DNA from: Nitratiruptor sp.
GTDB lineage: Bacteria > Campylobacterota > Campylobacteria > Campylobacterales > Nitratiruptoraceae
Length of the DNA stretch: 51,328 bases
Assembly (NCBI GenBank): GCA_015494535.1
Contig: WGBC01000085.1
Coordinates: forward strand, 1-51,328
Direction of reading: 5' to 3'
Position 1 is the stretch's first letter; the number at the start of each line of letters is the position of its first letter. The position numbers were made by a program, and so were the translations under genes. Under the pieces are notes generated by a model. It did no database searches and was not told the DNA's origin. It saw only the letters and a list, made by a program, of their open reading frames with translations. Below, one piece after another: positions 1 through 11,036 of the stretch.

Positions 1-822
1 ATATCAAAAGCTGTGCCATGATCCACTGAAGTACGCAGGATTGGCAGATTGAGCGAAACATTGATCGATTCTTCGAAATAGAGGGCCTTGAGGGGGGCGA
101 GCCCCTGGTCGTGGTACATAGCTACGATATGTGAGACATTTTTACGAAAATTGGGTGTAAAAGCGATATCTGGCACCACTGGGCCGAAGTAGATATCTTT
201 ACCTATTTTTTTATTCGCTTTTTGGATAGCTACTGCGATTTTCTCCTCTTTATCGCCAAGCACTCCTCCATCGCCCGCATGGGGGTTGAGGCCAAGGACC
301 GGGATTGGCAAGGCTGGATTGATGCTTTTGTAGAAATCAATTAAAAAGCGAGAGAGCTTTTTCTTTTTTATCTGCTTTGGCACCTCTTTGAGGGGCATAT
401 GTTCGGTGTAGAGGGCCACAAAGAGCTTGTCGCAGCCAAGCATCATGATGGCATCTTTCTTGAAGCGCTTGCGCAGATAATCTGTGTGGCCGCTGTAGTG
501 GATGCCGGCTTTGTGCCACGCCTCTTTGTTGATAGGCAGTGTCACCACTGCATCTGTTATACCGCTTGCAGTCATCTCGACTGCTTTGCGGAAGGAAGCA
601 AAAGAGAGTTTGGCACTTTTTTTGCTAATTTTGCCGGGCTTGATGGTAAACTCCCCCTCCACGTATTCCACTTCCAGATCCTTTGGCAACTCCATTCCCA
701 AAAGCTTTGCGGCTTGTTCAAGCATAGGGCGGTTGCAAAAGTAGAGTGGTGTGCAAAACTTTTTGATAATGTCGTGGGATTTTAGGGCGATTTCCGCTCC
801 TACGCCATTGAGATCGCCGATA

Positions 823-845
<23 letters not shown>
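1..845 (-). CDS. pdxA: 4-hydroxythreonine-4-phosphate dehydrogenase PdxA (3' end cut by window)
   Basis: PdxA oxidises 4-phosphohydroxy-L-threonine for the DXP-dependent pyridoxal-phosphate pathway in the cytosol. Reading from ATG at 845 the protein starts MKPVIAISIGDLNGVG, typical of the family. The metal-binding histidines are visible in YSGHTDYL, GLNPHAGDGG and MYHDQGLAPLK, in the expected order. About 281 codons are present and the frame is open to base 1, so only the C-terminal few tens of residues are missing. The start overlaps the end of pdxJ by 23 bp, so the two are almost certainly co-transcribed and act together: PdxA supplies the substrate that PdxJ condenses with deoxyxylulose phosphate. 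Confidence 0.95.
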
Positions 846-2754
<1,909 letters not shown>

Positions 2755-2760
2755 GTATAT

Positions 2761-4185
2761 GTGCAAAGTGCAAAGGTTTTGCAAACAGATGTATTGATTT
2801 TGGCTGATGGTATTGTAGCAAAACAGCTCTTACAAAGAATTGTCGAAAAATATGTAAGCACCAACCGGTACTTTATCGTCTATCAAGATCCAAATATTTT
2901 GCCATCGGTTGAACAAGAGAATATCTTTTTTTATCGTTTCGATCCTACATCTTTTGTGAAACTCTCCAAACTTTTCCACCAACGCTTTAGCGAAGTAGTA
3001 ATTGTGCTAGCAAACAAGATAGACACCTTAGCTTCCTTTGAAAATGTGCGTAAACTCGATAGTAGCGTCAATATCGTCGTTCTGGATAGATGGGATCTGG
3101 AGTTTGAGGGTAAAAACTTCATTAGGCTTGATGCCAATGAGATTCTAGCAAATAGAGTAGCCGATCATCTCCCAAACATCCCGGTAACTGCCCAAAACGT
3201 AGGACTTGGGCATGGGGAGATTATGGAAGTATTAGTGCCTTTTGGAAGTGCTTATGTTTATCGCCATATTGGATCAATTGAGCAAAAAAACTGGAAAATA
3301 GCAGCAATTTATCGCAACAATAGACTACTGCTCCCCTCGGCATCCCTTATGATCTATCCCAACGACCTCTTGCTGCTTATTGGTGAACCGGAGGTGCTTA
3401 AAGAGGTGTTCAAATCTATCAAGCAAGAGGTTGGACAGTTTCCTATGCCGTTTGGAATCAACTCCTATCTCTTTATCGATATGCAGTGCTTAGATACCAG
3501 AAGCCTCAAGCATTTGGTGCGCGGGGCTATTTACGTGCACAAAAAGTTCAAGGATAAAAAGCTCTTCATCAGAATCGTCAATCCCAATGATTTTGAATTT
3601 TTACGCTTCATAAAACAATACGATAGCGATAGTATTGAGGTGAGTATAGACTATCGGCAAGTCGATGCATACAAACGCATAGAAGAGGATATCAAAACAG
3701 CCAAGATAGGGCTCTTTATCACCCATGCTTCCATGTTTGTAGAGAGATCTTTTAGAATGTTTTTATACAATTTTTCGATACCTGTGCTCTCTTTGTCTTG
3801 CAAGCCTTTTGAGCAGTTGCGAGAGGCTGGCATAATTTTGGGCAGAAATAAGAATCTAGAGAAGATTTCCTCTATCATTTTCGATATAGCCATCCAGCTC
3901 AAACTTGCCCTTAAACTCTTTCAATACTCCCAAGAGGAACCAAACCAAGAGGTGGTGGATCATTTCGAAAACTTGGCGAACATCTTCTCAAAACCCATCT
4001 CCATCCAAAAAACCAAACTCAATCCAATAAGGCACATCAAGCAGTTTGAAGAGAATATTCTCATCGTCTATCCGTTCAACGAAAAGGTGGCAAAAGCCAG
4101 GACATGGAATATCTTTTGCACAGACGCAGAGGCGCTTTTTTATAGGCTCAACCAGTATCATCAGATTTTTATCCCTGAATCATAA
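2761..4185 (+). CDS. TrkA-C/RCK-domain protein of unknown function (COG3400-like)
   Basis: The 474-residue protein resembles a Campylobacterota-specific protein related to potassium-uptake regulators. The N-terminus (about 8-115) alternates beta and alpha like a Rossmann RCK domain but lacks a clean GxGxxG. Residues about 150-220 look like a TrkA-C ligand-binding domain, ending in the typical run ASLMIYPNDLLLLIGEPE. The C-terminal half (230-474) is unrelated to anything I can name. No membrane segment or signal peptide is visible, so it is probably cytosolic. The start is GTG at 2761 with AAAGG just upstream. A role in sensing ions or nucleotides is an inference. Confidence 0.7.
   Translation: MQSAKVLQTDVLILADGIVAKQLLQRIVEKYVSTNRYFIVYQDPNILPSVEQENIFFYRFDPTSFVKLSKLFHQRFSEVVIVLANKIDTLASFENVRKLDSSVNIVVLDRWDLEFEGKNFIRLDANEILANRVADHLPNIPVTAQNVGLGHGEIMEVLVPFGSAYVYRHIGSIEQKNWKIAAIYRNNRLLLPSASLMIYPNDLLLLIGEPEVLKEVFKSIKQEVGQFPMPFGINSYLFIDMQCLDTRSLKHLVRGAIYVHKKFKDKKLFIRIVNPNDFEFLRFIKQYDSDSIEVSIDYRQVDAYKRIEEDIKTAKIGLFITHASMFVERSFRMFLYNFSIPVLSLSCKPFEQLREAGIILGRNKNLEKISSIIFDIAIQLKLALKLFQYSQEEPNQEVVDHFENLANIFSKPISIQKTKLNPIRHIKQFEENILIVYPFNEKVAKARTWNIFCTDAEALFYRLNQYHQIFIPES
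2812..2817 (-). promoter_or_regulatory. candidate -10 box for the tgt operon, inside the divergent gene
   Basis: On the minus strand the sequence reads TGCTACAAT, an extended -10 form, 74 bp upstream of the tgt start codon. The divergent gap has no room for a promoter. The assignment rests on motif and position only. Confidence 0.3.
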
Positions 4186-4205
4186 GAGTATAAACTTCTT
4201 TTTTC

Positions 4206-4211
4206 TATAAT
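4206..4211 (+). promoter_or_regulatory. -10 box upstream of aroB
   Basis: TATAAT lies 24 bp before the aroB ATG, with GAAGAGG as the ribosome-binding site between them. No -35 box is evident, which is normal for sigma-70 promoters of this phylum. It probably drives the whole aroB-to-54-aa-protein operon. Confidence 0.6.
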
Positions 4212-4235
4212 AATGCAAAAAATGAAGAGGTAGCG

Positions 4236-5285
4236 ATGGAAGTAGCAATAGAACTCAAAAAGATAGAAGATAGAAGCTATACGATCTACATAGATGCAAT
4301 CAAAAAGATTGAACTTGACCAAAAGGCCGTTATCGTCACGAATCCAAAAGTTGCAGGCTTGCACCTAGGGTATTTGCTAGATAGGCTCGAAGCGAAAGAG
4401 CTCTATATAGTGACGCTTCCAGATGGAGAGGATTACAAAAACGAAGATTCGCTCAACTATTTGCTGGATCGTTTATTCGACCACAAGATTGATAGAAAAT
4501 CTACGCTTATAGCTTTTGGTGGCGGCGTTATTGGAGATATGACAGGATTTGCGGCTGCAATATATCAAAGAGGCATCGATTTTATTCAGATTCCAACAAC
4601 CCTACTTAGCCAAGTGGATGCAAGCGTGGGAGGCAAAACCGGTATCAACAACCGCTTTGGCAAAAACCTCATAGGAGCTTTCCATCAGCCAAAAGCGGTC
4701 TATATCGATACCCATTTTCTTACTACCCTGCCAAAACGAGAGTTTAGTGCAGGCGTGGCCGAAATTGTGAAGATGGCGGTGGTGTTTGATAGAGATTTTT
4801 TCGCATGGCTTGAAGAAAATAGCCTCGATAGCGAAGAGAACGTCAAACTCGCCATCAAAAAGTCGGTCGAGCTCAAAGCAAAAATCGTAGCACTAGATGA
4901 GAGAGAAGCCGGGGTGAGAGCTAGCCTCAACTATGGCCATACCTTCGCGCATGTAATAGAGAATCTCACTAACTACAAAGGTTTCTTGCATGGCGAAGCG
5001 GTTGCAATTGGCATGGTGATGGCCAACGAGTTGGCAAAGAGATTGGGGTTGATGAGCGAAGAGGATGCTAAGAGAATCAAAAGGCTCCTTGAGCGCTATG
5101 ATTTGCCTATTTGCTATGAGATAAAGGATATTGAGGATTTCTATGAACACTTCTTTTTGGACAAAAAAAGCGCCGAGCAAAAGATCAAATTTGTATTGCC
5201 AAAAGGGATAGGGGATTTCGTAATTAGCGACAGCGTAGCAAAAGAGGAAGTGATTGAGGTATTGGATAGGTTCAAGCGATGTTGA
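4236..5285 (+). CDS. aroB: 3-dehydroquinate synthase AroB
   Basis: AroB cyclises DAHP to 3-dehydroquinate, step two of the shikimate pathway, using NAD+ and a divalent metal. The 349-residue protein has the NAD-binding GGGVIGDMTGF segment (about 90-100), the GGKTGINNRFGKN substrate loop (about 130), the FSAGVAEIVK segment, and the metal ligand His in NYGHTFAHVIE (about 235-245). Length is normal. It is the first gene of a plus-strand operon whose members overlap one another by 4-14 bp; the operon order matches what I recall from Helicobacter pylori, where aroB is followed by an MscS-like gene, mtaB and an ftsH-like gene. Confidence 0.97.
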   Translation: MEVAIELKKIEDRSYTIYIDAIKKIELDQKAVIVTNPKVAGLHLGYLLDRLEAKELYIVTLPDGEDYKNEDSLNYLLDRLFDHKIDRKSTLIAFGGGVIGDMTGFAAAIYQRGIDFIQIPTTLLSQVDASVGGKTGINNRFGKNLIGAFHQPKAVYIDTHFLTTLPKREFSAGVAEIVKMAVVFDRDFFAWLEENSLDSEENVKLAIKKSVELKAKIVALDEREAGVRASLNYGHTFAHVIENLTNYKGFLHGEAVAIGMVMANELAKRLGLMSEEDAKRIKRLLERYDLPICYEIKDIEDFYEHFFLDKKSAEQKIKFVLPKGIGDFVISDSVAKEEVIEVLDRFKRC

Positions 5286-6910
5286 GAGTTTTGATAGGGT
5301 TGGTTTTCGTTTTTAGTTTGGCGGTTGCGGAGAATAATGCTAGCGAGACAAACGAAACGCTGCTTCAAGCACAAAAAGAGGCGCAAAAAAAAGAGCTAGA
5401 AATTATCAATCGAAAAATCAAAGAGTACCAAAATGAACTTGAACATATTAACGCTGAACTTGCTACCAATATCTGGATTAAAAAATATGAAAACTACAAA
5501 ACATATTTCAATATCAAAAATCAGCTAAACACCGTTTTAAGTCAGCTCAAAAAAGCAAAGCGTTATCGCAAAAAGAAGCTGATTCAAGAGCTGGAATCCA
5601 AAAAAGAGACTTTGCAAAACCAATTGGAGCTTCTCAAAGAGTATCAAGAGTCGCCATTTTTGGAACTTTTAAAGCCGCAAAAAATACCCAACGCGCCAAC
5701 TATCAAAAACCCTTTTGACATTATTGGAGCTTTTTCGTATATAAAGCAGCTTAATAGCTCCAAAGAATATTACGATCAAAAACTCAAAGATATGGAGTTG
5801 GCGTTAGAATCGCTAAAGAAAAAGGAAGCGGTATTAAAAAGACTTTACGAGTTGCAAAAAAATGAGAAACTCCATAAAGAACTTTTGGCACTAAGAAAGG
5901 AGATAAAAGACTTCGAGGACTCTTTGAAAACTGCCAAGGAGACGCTAGGGGTTTATAGGCGAAAAATTGAAGAGAACGTACTTAAAATCACCGAAGAGAT
6001 TAAGCTTCAAACTGAAAAGACCGCCTATATCGCAGCTATTATCGTGGGGCTTTTTATTTTCAGTTTCATTCTAAAATGGATAATCTCTCGCTACATCCAG
6101 GATAATCAGCGCGCCTACATGGCGAACAAGATTGTCAACTTCAACCTCGCCCTCATTATTATCTTCATCCTGCTTTTTGCCTATATTGAAAACGTCAACT
6201 ATCTCGTGACGATTTTGGGTTTTGCTTCCGCGGGTATTGCGATTGCCATGAAAGATATGTTTATGAGTGTGCTTGGCTGGATGGTGATCGTGCTTGGCGG
6301 CTCGATTCATGTGGGCGATCGCATCAAGGTGACGAAGGAGGGCAAGGAGTTCGTAGGGGACGTGGTGGACATTTCGCTATTGCGCATTACAATACTCGAA
6401 GATGTGACTCTCACGAGCTACCTGCACAATATCAGATCGGGGCGTGTAATTTTCATTCCAAACAACTATATCTTCACCGACTTGATAGCCAACTACACCC
6501 ACCAAGGGCTCAAGACCGTATGGGACAACATCAATTTCAATATCACCTTCGATTCCAACCACAAAAAAGCGGCACATATAGCCAAAGAGACAGCCAGAAA
6601 ATATGCCAAAGGCTATACCGATATCGCACGCAAGCAGCTCAATAAACTGCGCAGCACCTACCATCTCAAAAACACCAACGTGGATGTGAGGGTCTATACT
6701 TTCGCAGAGGAGTATGGGATTAGGATTAGCCTATGGTACATGACCAACTCTTATGCTACGTTGACGCTGCGTAGTACCATCTCTGCCGAGGTCATCGATG
6801 CATATTTGCAAGAGCCGGATATCACGCTTACTTACCCAGCGCAAAAAGTTCTCTTGACAAAAGATGAATTTAGTGTTAAAAAGGCTAGCAAAAACGAGGA
6901 AGAGGCGTGA
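5279..6910 (+). CDS. mechanosensitive ion channel of the MscS family with long periplasmic coiled coil
   Basis: A signal peptide (residues 1-17, cut near AVA-E) is followed by about 215 residues of Lys/Glu/Gln-rich predicted coiled coil. Then come three hydrophobic segments (about 245-265, 285-305 and 310-345). The third contains the glycine/alanine-rich MscS pore sequence SAGIAIAMKDMFMSVLGW, followed by the beta-domain start VGDRIKV. Length is 543 residues, about double the small MscS type, resembling MscK/YbdG-like large members. It overlaps aroB by 7 bp and mtaB by 4 bp. It should protect against osmotic downshock; the coiled coil may sense or bind the cell envelope, which is inference. 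Confidence 0.88.
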   Translation: MLRVLIGLVFVFSLAVAENNASETNETLLQAQKEAQKKELEIINRKIKEYQNELEHINAELATNIWIKKYENYKTYFNIKNQLNTVLSQLKKAKRYRKKKLIQELESKKETLQNQLELLKEYQESPFLELLKPQKIPNAPTIKNPFDIIGAFSYIKQLNSSKEYYDQKLKDMELALESLKKKEAVLKRLYELQKNEKLHKELLALRKEIKDFEDSLKTAKETLGVYRRKIEENVLKITEEIKLQTEKTAYIAAIIVGLFIFSFILKWIISRYIQDNQRAYMANKIVNFNLALIIIFILLFAYIENVNYLVTILGFASAGIAIAMKDMFMSVLGWMVIVLGGSIHVGDRIKVTKEGKEFVGDVVDISLLRITILEDVTLTSYLHNIRSGRVIFIPNNYIFTDLIANYTHQGLKTVWDNINFNITFDSNHKKAAHIAKETARKYAKGYTDIARKQLNKLRSTYHLKNTNVDVRVYTFAEEYGIRISLWYMTNSYATLTLRSTISAEVIDAYLQEPDITLTYPAQKVLLTKDEFSVKKASKNEEEA

Positions 6911-8139
6911 GAGTATATTTCAAAACTTTTGGGTGTAGAACCAATCTTTTCGATACACAAATCATGATGAGTTCCCTCAAAGATTTTACCATTACCCAAA
7001 ATGAGCAAGATGCCGATATAATCGTGGTCAATTCCTGCACAGTGACAAATGGGGCGGATAGCAGCGTGCGCCACTATATCAATCGGCTAAGTAGGAGCAA
7101 TAAAAAAATTTATCTCACAGGGTGCGGTGCTTTTACTAAGGGTAAAGAACTACTAGAGGCTAAGAAGGTAAAAGGCGTTTTTGGCCATTCAGAAAAAGAG
7201 AAAATTAATGAACTGCTCCAAAAAGAGAATTTTTTTGAATTAGGCGATCTTACAAGCGTCGACAAGCAGATTGTAGGGGAGTTTATCGGCAAAAGCCGCG
7301 CTTTCATAAAAGTGCAAGAGGGGTGCGATTTTCGATGTAGCTACTGCATTATACCTTTTGTGAGGGGAGATGCTAGAAGCATGCCTGAAGATCGCATTAT
7401 CGAGCAGGTGCGAAAGCTCGCCGCCAATGGTTTTGGGGAGTTTATCCTCACAGGCACAAACGTTGGAAGCTACGGCAAAGACACGGGAAGCTCCCTTGCC
7501 AAACTGCTCAAACGCTTAAGCTTCATTCGAGGAGTAAGGAGGCTTCGCATAGGCTCCATCGAGCCAATTCAGATTGATGAGGAGTTCAAAGAGATTTTGG
7601 ATGAGCCTTGGATGGCGAAGCATCTGCATATCGCACTGCAGCACACTAGCGACAAGATGCTAGAAATCATGAATAGAAGAAACAGGGTGGAAGAGGATTT
7701 GAAGCTTTTTGAAGAGATCGCATCACATGGTTATGCGATAGGGACCGATTTTATCGTGGGACATCCTGGAGAGAGCGAGGAGATTTTCAAAGAGGCTGTA
7801 GAAAATATCCAGAAATTCCCTCTCACCCACATACACCTCTTTACCTACTCCAAGCGCGATAGCACGGCAGCGGCCAGTATGAAGTCACAAGTCCCAGGCG
7901 GCGTAGCAAAAGAGCGTTTTAAAATCATTAAATCGATAATAGAAGAGAAAAACTTGCAGTTTCGCCAAAAGCAGGGCGCTTTACAGGTGCTCGTAGAAGG
8001 TTGGAAGAAAGATTACTTTTTTGGTTATGATCAGTTCTATAATCCACTCTTTATTGAGAGTGAACTTGATTTGCAGGGCAACTGGGTGGAAGTGCAAGAT
8101 TACGAAGTGAAAAAAGAGGGAAATTTTGCCAAGTTTTAG
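6907..8139 (+). CDS. mtaB: tRNA N6-threonylcarbamoyladenosine (t6A37) methylthiotransferase MtaB
   Basis: This radical-SAM enzyme adds a methylthio group to t6A37 of tRNAs. The N-terminal UPF0004 domain has its three cluster cysteines in FGCRTN, NSCTVTN and TGCGAF. The radical-SAM CxxxCxxC motif is GCDFRCSYC near residue 140, followed by the TGTNVGSYG segment and a TRAM-like C-terminus. At 410 residues it matches MtaB better than MiaB or RimO. The start is GTG at 6907, inside GTGA of the MscS stop. Confidence 0.92.
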   Translation: MRVYFKTFGCRTNLFDTQIMMSSLKDFTITQNEQDADIIVVNSCTVTNGADSSVRHYINRLSRSNKKIYLTGCGAFTKGKELLEAKKVKGVFGHSEKEKINELLQKENFFELGDLTSVDKQIVGEFIGKSRAFIKVQEGCDFRCSYCIIPFVRGDARSMPEDRIIEQVRKLAANGFGEFILTGTNVGSYGKDTGSSLAKLLKRLSFIRGVRRLRIGSIEPIQIDEEFKEILDEPWMAKHLHIALQHTSDKMLEIMNRRNRVEEDLKLFEEIASHGYAIGTDFIVGHPGESEEIFKEAVENIQKFPLTHIHLFTYSKRDSTAAASMKSQVPGGVAKERFKIIKSIIEEKNLQFRQKQGALQVLVEGWKKDYFFGYDQFYNPLFIESELDLQGNWVEVQDYEVKKEGNFAKF

Positions 8140-9787
8140 GAAAAAACTCTGGATTTTGATTGGATCCTTTGTCGTTTTACTGTTGCTCGTGGGAGCCTTC
8201 GCACTAAAAAATATCCAAAGCCCGAGGCTCGATTACAAAACGTACCAGACACTGCTGCAAAACGGCATGATCGATCGTGCTAGAATCACGGATGGCATGG
8301 TCTATTTGCAAAGTGGTTCTAAAGAGTTCGTAATCCCAAAAGAGCTCATCGATGTGCAAGAGCTCTACAAAAGCGTGCCGGTGAGCGTAGTGTCCGACAT
8401 ATCGCAAGATATGATAGATATGGGGATTTTGCTGGTTCTCATTTTCTTCGTGGGCTATCTACTCTACTACATGCGCCAGCAGCGAAAAGAGCCAATCCCT
8501 ATCAAGCATCAAATCCAGATAGCCCCTATGGAGCAGGCAAACGATCTGAAATTTGAGATCACGCCCCAAGTGAGCGATGTGACTTTTGAGGATGTGGCGG
8601 GGATTGATGAGGTAAAAGAAGAGCTTGAAGAGATCATAGACTTTTTAAAAAATCCCCAAAAATATGTGGAGTTTGGCGTGCGCATGCCAAAAGGTGTCTT
8701 GCTAGTGGGGCCTCCGGGAGTGGGCAAGACTCTCATTGCCAAGGCGGTGGCGGGAGAGGCTGGGGCACCCTTTTTCTATCAAAGTGGTAGTGCCTTTGTG
8801 CAGATCTATGTAGGCATGGGGGCAAAGAGGGTTAGAGAGCTTTTTGCAAAAGCCAAGGAAATGGCTCCAAGCATAATTTTTATCGATGAGATCGATGCGG
8901 TTGGCAAGGCAAGGGGAGGTATGCGCAACGATGAAAGGGAAGCCACCCTCAACCAGCTGCTCACTGAAATGGATGGTTTTGAAGGTTCACAAGGCGTGAT
9001 TGTGATTGGGGCTACCAACAAGATAGAGGTGCTCGATGAAGCGCTGCTAAGACCTGGGCGCTTTGATAGGCGCATCTTTATTTCTCTGCCAAACAAAGAG
9101 GAGCGTAAGAAAATACTTGAAATTTACTTGCAAAAGATCCCTCACAGCGTGGAAGTAGATAGATTGGCGCAGATGAGCGTGGGCTTTAGCGGGGCGGCGC
9201 TTGCAAGTCTTGTTAACGAAGCAGCATTGGCTGCTTTGAGAAAAGGCAAGAAGAAAGTAGAATTAGAGGATTTTGAAGAGGTAAAAGATAAAGTGCTTTT
9301 TGGAAAGAAGAAGATTCTCGTCTTTAGCGAAAGGGAAAAGGAGATTCAAAGCATCTATCAAGCCGCTAAAGCGCTGGTGTCTTATTGGTATGGGATAGAT
9401 TTCGAGAAGATCTCTTTGATTGGCACGAGGCTCAAGGAGGTGGACAAGGAGATAGTATCTCGCAGCGACTACCTTGCTAAAATCAAAGTCTATCTAGCTG
9501 GCTACGTGGCGCTGGATCTCTTCTTTGGCGAGAAGTTTTCCAATGCCGCTGCCGATTTACACTTTGCCAAGGAGCTAGCTGAAGAGATGGTGCATCGCTA
9601 TGGGATGGGGGAGAGCTTGTTTGCTCAAAGTAGCGATGTGGTGCATATCTTGCAAGAAGCGCAGGATGAGCTGAAAAAATATCTCACATCCCATCAGCAG
9701 TTATTGCAAAAAATAGCTACATGTCTGCGCCAAAAAGAGTCCATTACCAAAGAGGATATCCAAGGTTTGCAAGATGCGCTACTTTAG
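8126..9787 (+). CDS. FtsH-like membrane AAA+ protein without the zinc-protease motif
   Basis: The 553-residue protein has FtsH architecture: TM1 (about 8-28), a short periplasmic domain, TM2 (about 97-117), then an AAA+ module. The motor looks active: Walker A GPPGVGKT (195-202), pore loop FVQIYVG (224-230), Walker B IIFIDEID (250-257), arginine fingers in LLRPGRFDRR (308-316). In the M41 part the HEAGH of FtsH is replaced by QAAKA (412-416), and the AEE of FtsH becomes ALD, although the GxxxDL aspartate region survives as NAAADL. It should therefore be an unfoldase or chaperone, not a peptidase. A similar FtsH-like paralogue occurs at this position in Helicobacter (from memory, HP0286). The TTG start at 8126 has GAGGG upstream and overlaps mtaB by 14 bp. 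Confidence 0.9.
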   Translation: MPSFRKKLWILIGSFVVLLLLVGAFALKNIQSPRLDYKTYQTLLQNGMIDRARITDGMVYLQSGSKEFVIPKELIDVQELYKSVPVSVVSDISQDMIDMGILLVLIFFVGYLLYYMRQQRKEPIPIKHQIQIAPMEQANDLKFEITPQVSDVTFEDVAGIDEVKEELEEIIDFLKNPQKYVEFGVRMPKGVLLVGPPGVGKTLIAKAVAGEAGAPFFYQSGSAFVQIYVGMGAKRVRELFAKAKEMAPSIIFIDEIDAVGKARGGMRNDEREATLNQLLTEMDGFEGSQGVIVIGATNKIEVLDEALLRPGRFDRRIFISLPNKEERKKILEIYLQKIPHSVEVDRLAQMSVGFSGAALASLVNEAALAALRKGKKKVELEDFEEVKDKVLFGKKKILVFSEREKEIQSIYQAAKALVSYWYGIDFEKISLIGTRLKEVDKEIVSRSDYLAKIKVYLAGYVALDLFFGEKFSNAAADLHFAKELAEEMVHRYGMGESLFAQSSDVVHILQEAQDELKKYLTSHQQLLQKIATCLRQKESITKEDIQGLQDALL

Positions 9788-10295
9788 TGGATTTGGCTTG
9801 CAGATGGATAGAATCTTTTTCAAAGAGATTCTTGATAATGGCGATTTTACTATCGCAGGATTTAGCTACGGGGCGCAAAAGGCGATGCAAGAGGCTTTGA
9901 GACTGATCAAAAACAACCAAAGAGTCCAAAAGCTCCAACTTATCTCTCCCGCATTTTTTCAGCATCTGGAAAAAGAGCAAACCTACAAAGAGATCAGAGC
10001 TTTTACTAAAAATCAAGATCTCTACCTCAAGTTTTTTTACAAAAAGATCTGCTATCCTGCAAAAGTAGATCTGCAAAAGTTTAAAAAAACGCCAACTTTG
10101 GGTGAGCTCAAAGAGCTTTTGCTCTATAGATGGAAGCAGGAGGAGTTAAAGCTTTTGCAAGATAGAGGTGTGATCATTGAGGTCTATCTTGGAAAGCAGG
10201 ATAAGATAATCGATACTGAAAAAGTCAAAGAGTTTTTCCAAAACTATGCGATGATTTATAGTTTCAAAAATGCAGGGCATCTATTAAAGGAGTAG
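9774..10295 (+). CDS. bioV: BioV-like pimeloyl-[ACP] methyl ester esterase
   Basis: A small alpha/beta hydrolase of 173 residues. The nucleophile elbow is GFSYG (about 29-33), an acidic residue follows in LGKQDKIID (about 142-150), and the final His is in KNAGHLL at the C-terminus. The opening MRYFSGFGL would supply the oxyanion loop. There is no lid domain, as I recall for Helicobacter BioV, the esterase that ends pimeloyl-ACP synthesis for biotin. The start overlaps the FtsH-like gene by 14 bp. A biotin role is supported by bioA at the other end of this window. A generic esterase cannot be excluded. Confidence 0.65.
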   Translation: MRYFSGFGLQMDRIFFKEILDNGDFTIAGFSYGAQKAMQEALRLIKNNQRVQKLQLISPAFFQHLEKEQTYKEIRAFTKNQDLYLKFFYKKICYPAKVDLQKFKKTPTLGELKELLLYRWKQEELKLLQDRGVIIEVYLGKQDKIIDTEKVKEFFQNYAMIYSFKNAGHLLKE

Positions 10296-10296
10296 C

Positions 10297-10830
10297 ATGG
10301 ATAAGGTAAAAATTGGTGTCGTTACCGCAAGTGATAGAGCAAGTGCGGGGATTTATGAGGATATTAGCGGCAAAGCGATAATGGATACGATGAAGGAGTA
10401 CCTCAAAAACGAGTTTGAAATAGTTTATCGCTGTATCCCCGATGATCAAAAAGAGATAGAAAAAGCTTTGATTGAGCTTTGTGATGAGGAGGGGTGCGCT
10501 TTGGTGGTGACGACGGGAGGCACAGGACCCGCTCCAAGAGACGTAACGCCAGAGGCCACAGAAGCAGTGTGCGAAAAGATGCTACCAGGTTTTGGTGAGC
10601 AGATGAGGGCTGTGAGCTTACAGTATGTGCCTACGGCCATACTTTCGCGTCAGAGCGCAGGGATTCGCGGCAAAAGCCTCATTATCAATCTACCAGGCAA
10701 GCCAAAAAGCATCAGGGAGTGTTTAGATGCGGTCTTTCCTGCGGTGCCATACTGCATCGACCTTATCGGTGGTCCCTATATTGAGACCAACGAAGATGTG
10801 ATCAAAGCCTTTCGCCCAAAGAGTAAATGA
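10297..10830 (+). CDS. mogA: molybdopterin adenylyltransferase MogA
   Basis: MogA adenylates molybdopterin before molybdate insertion. The 177-residue protein starts IGVVTASDRASAGIYED and carries the TTGGTGPAPRDVTPEAT signature (about 70-86), then the PGFGEQMR and IRGKSLIINLPGKP segments that separate MogA/MoaB from MoeA. The start is ATG at 10297, one base after the bioV-like stop. Its product would serve the molybdopterin oxidoreductase encoded at 17.7 kb. Confidence 0.93.
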   Translation: MDKVKIGVVTASDRASAGIYEDISGKAIMDTMKEYLKNEFEIVYRCIPDDQKEIEKALIELCDEEGCALVVTTGGTGPAPRDVTPEATEAVCEKMLPGFGEQMRAVSLQYVPTAILSRQSAGIRGKSLIINLPGKPKSIRECLDAVFPAVPYCIDLIGGPYIETNEDVIKAFRPKSK

Positions 10831-11036
10831 TGGATATTACAAAAGCGTATGAGGAGTGCATGCACAAACTCCTAGTCGCATTAGAAAAGGAGTTTATGGA
10901 GGTTTTGGCCAATCCCAAACTTGATAAAAAAGCGAAGAATCTGCGTACCAAACCGCTTGTCACAAAGAAGCAAATTTTACTTAATACGTTGGATGCTTTG
11001 AGACTCGTAGATAGGAGCGGCAATGAAGAAAAATAA
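10827..11036 (+). CDS. small hypothetical protein (69 aa)
   Basis: A charged, probably helical cytosolic protein that I do not recognise. It starts at ATG 10827 inside ATGA of the mogA stop (a second in-frame ATG follows at once) and overlaps the next small gene by 14 bp. This tight coupling argues that it is real. No motif or membrane segment is visible; the C-terminal part contains a short Lys-rich run. Confidence 0.6.
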   Translation: MMDITKAYEECMHKLLVALEKEFMEVLANPKLDKKAKNLRTKPLVTKKQILLNTLDALRLVDRSGNEEK

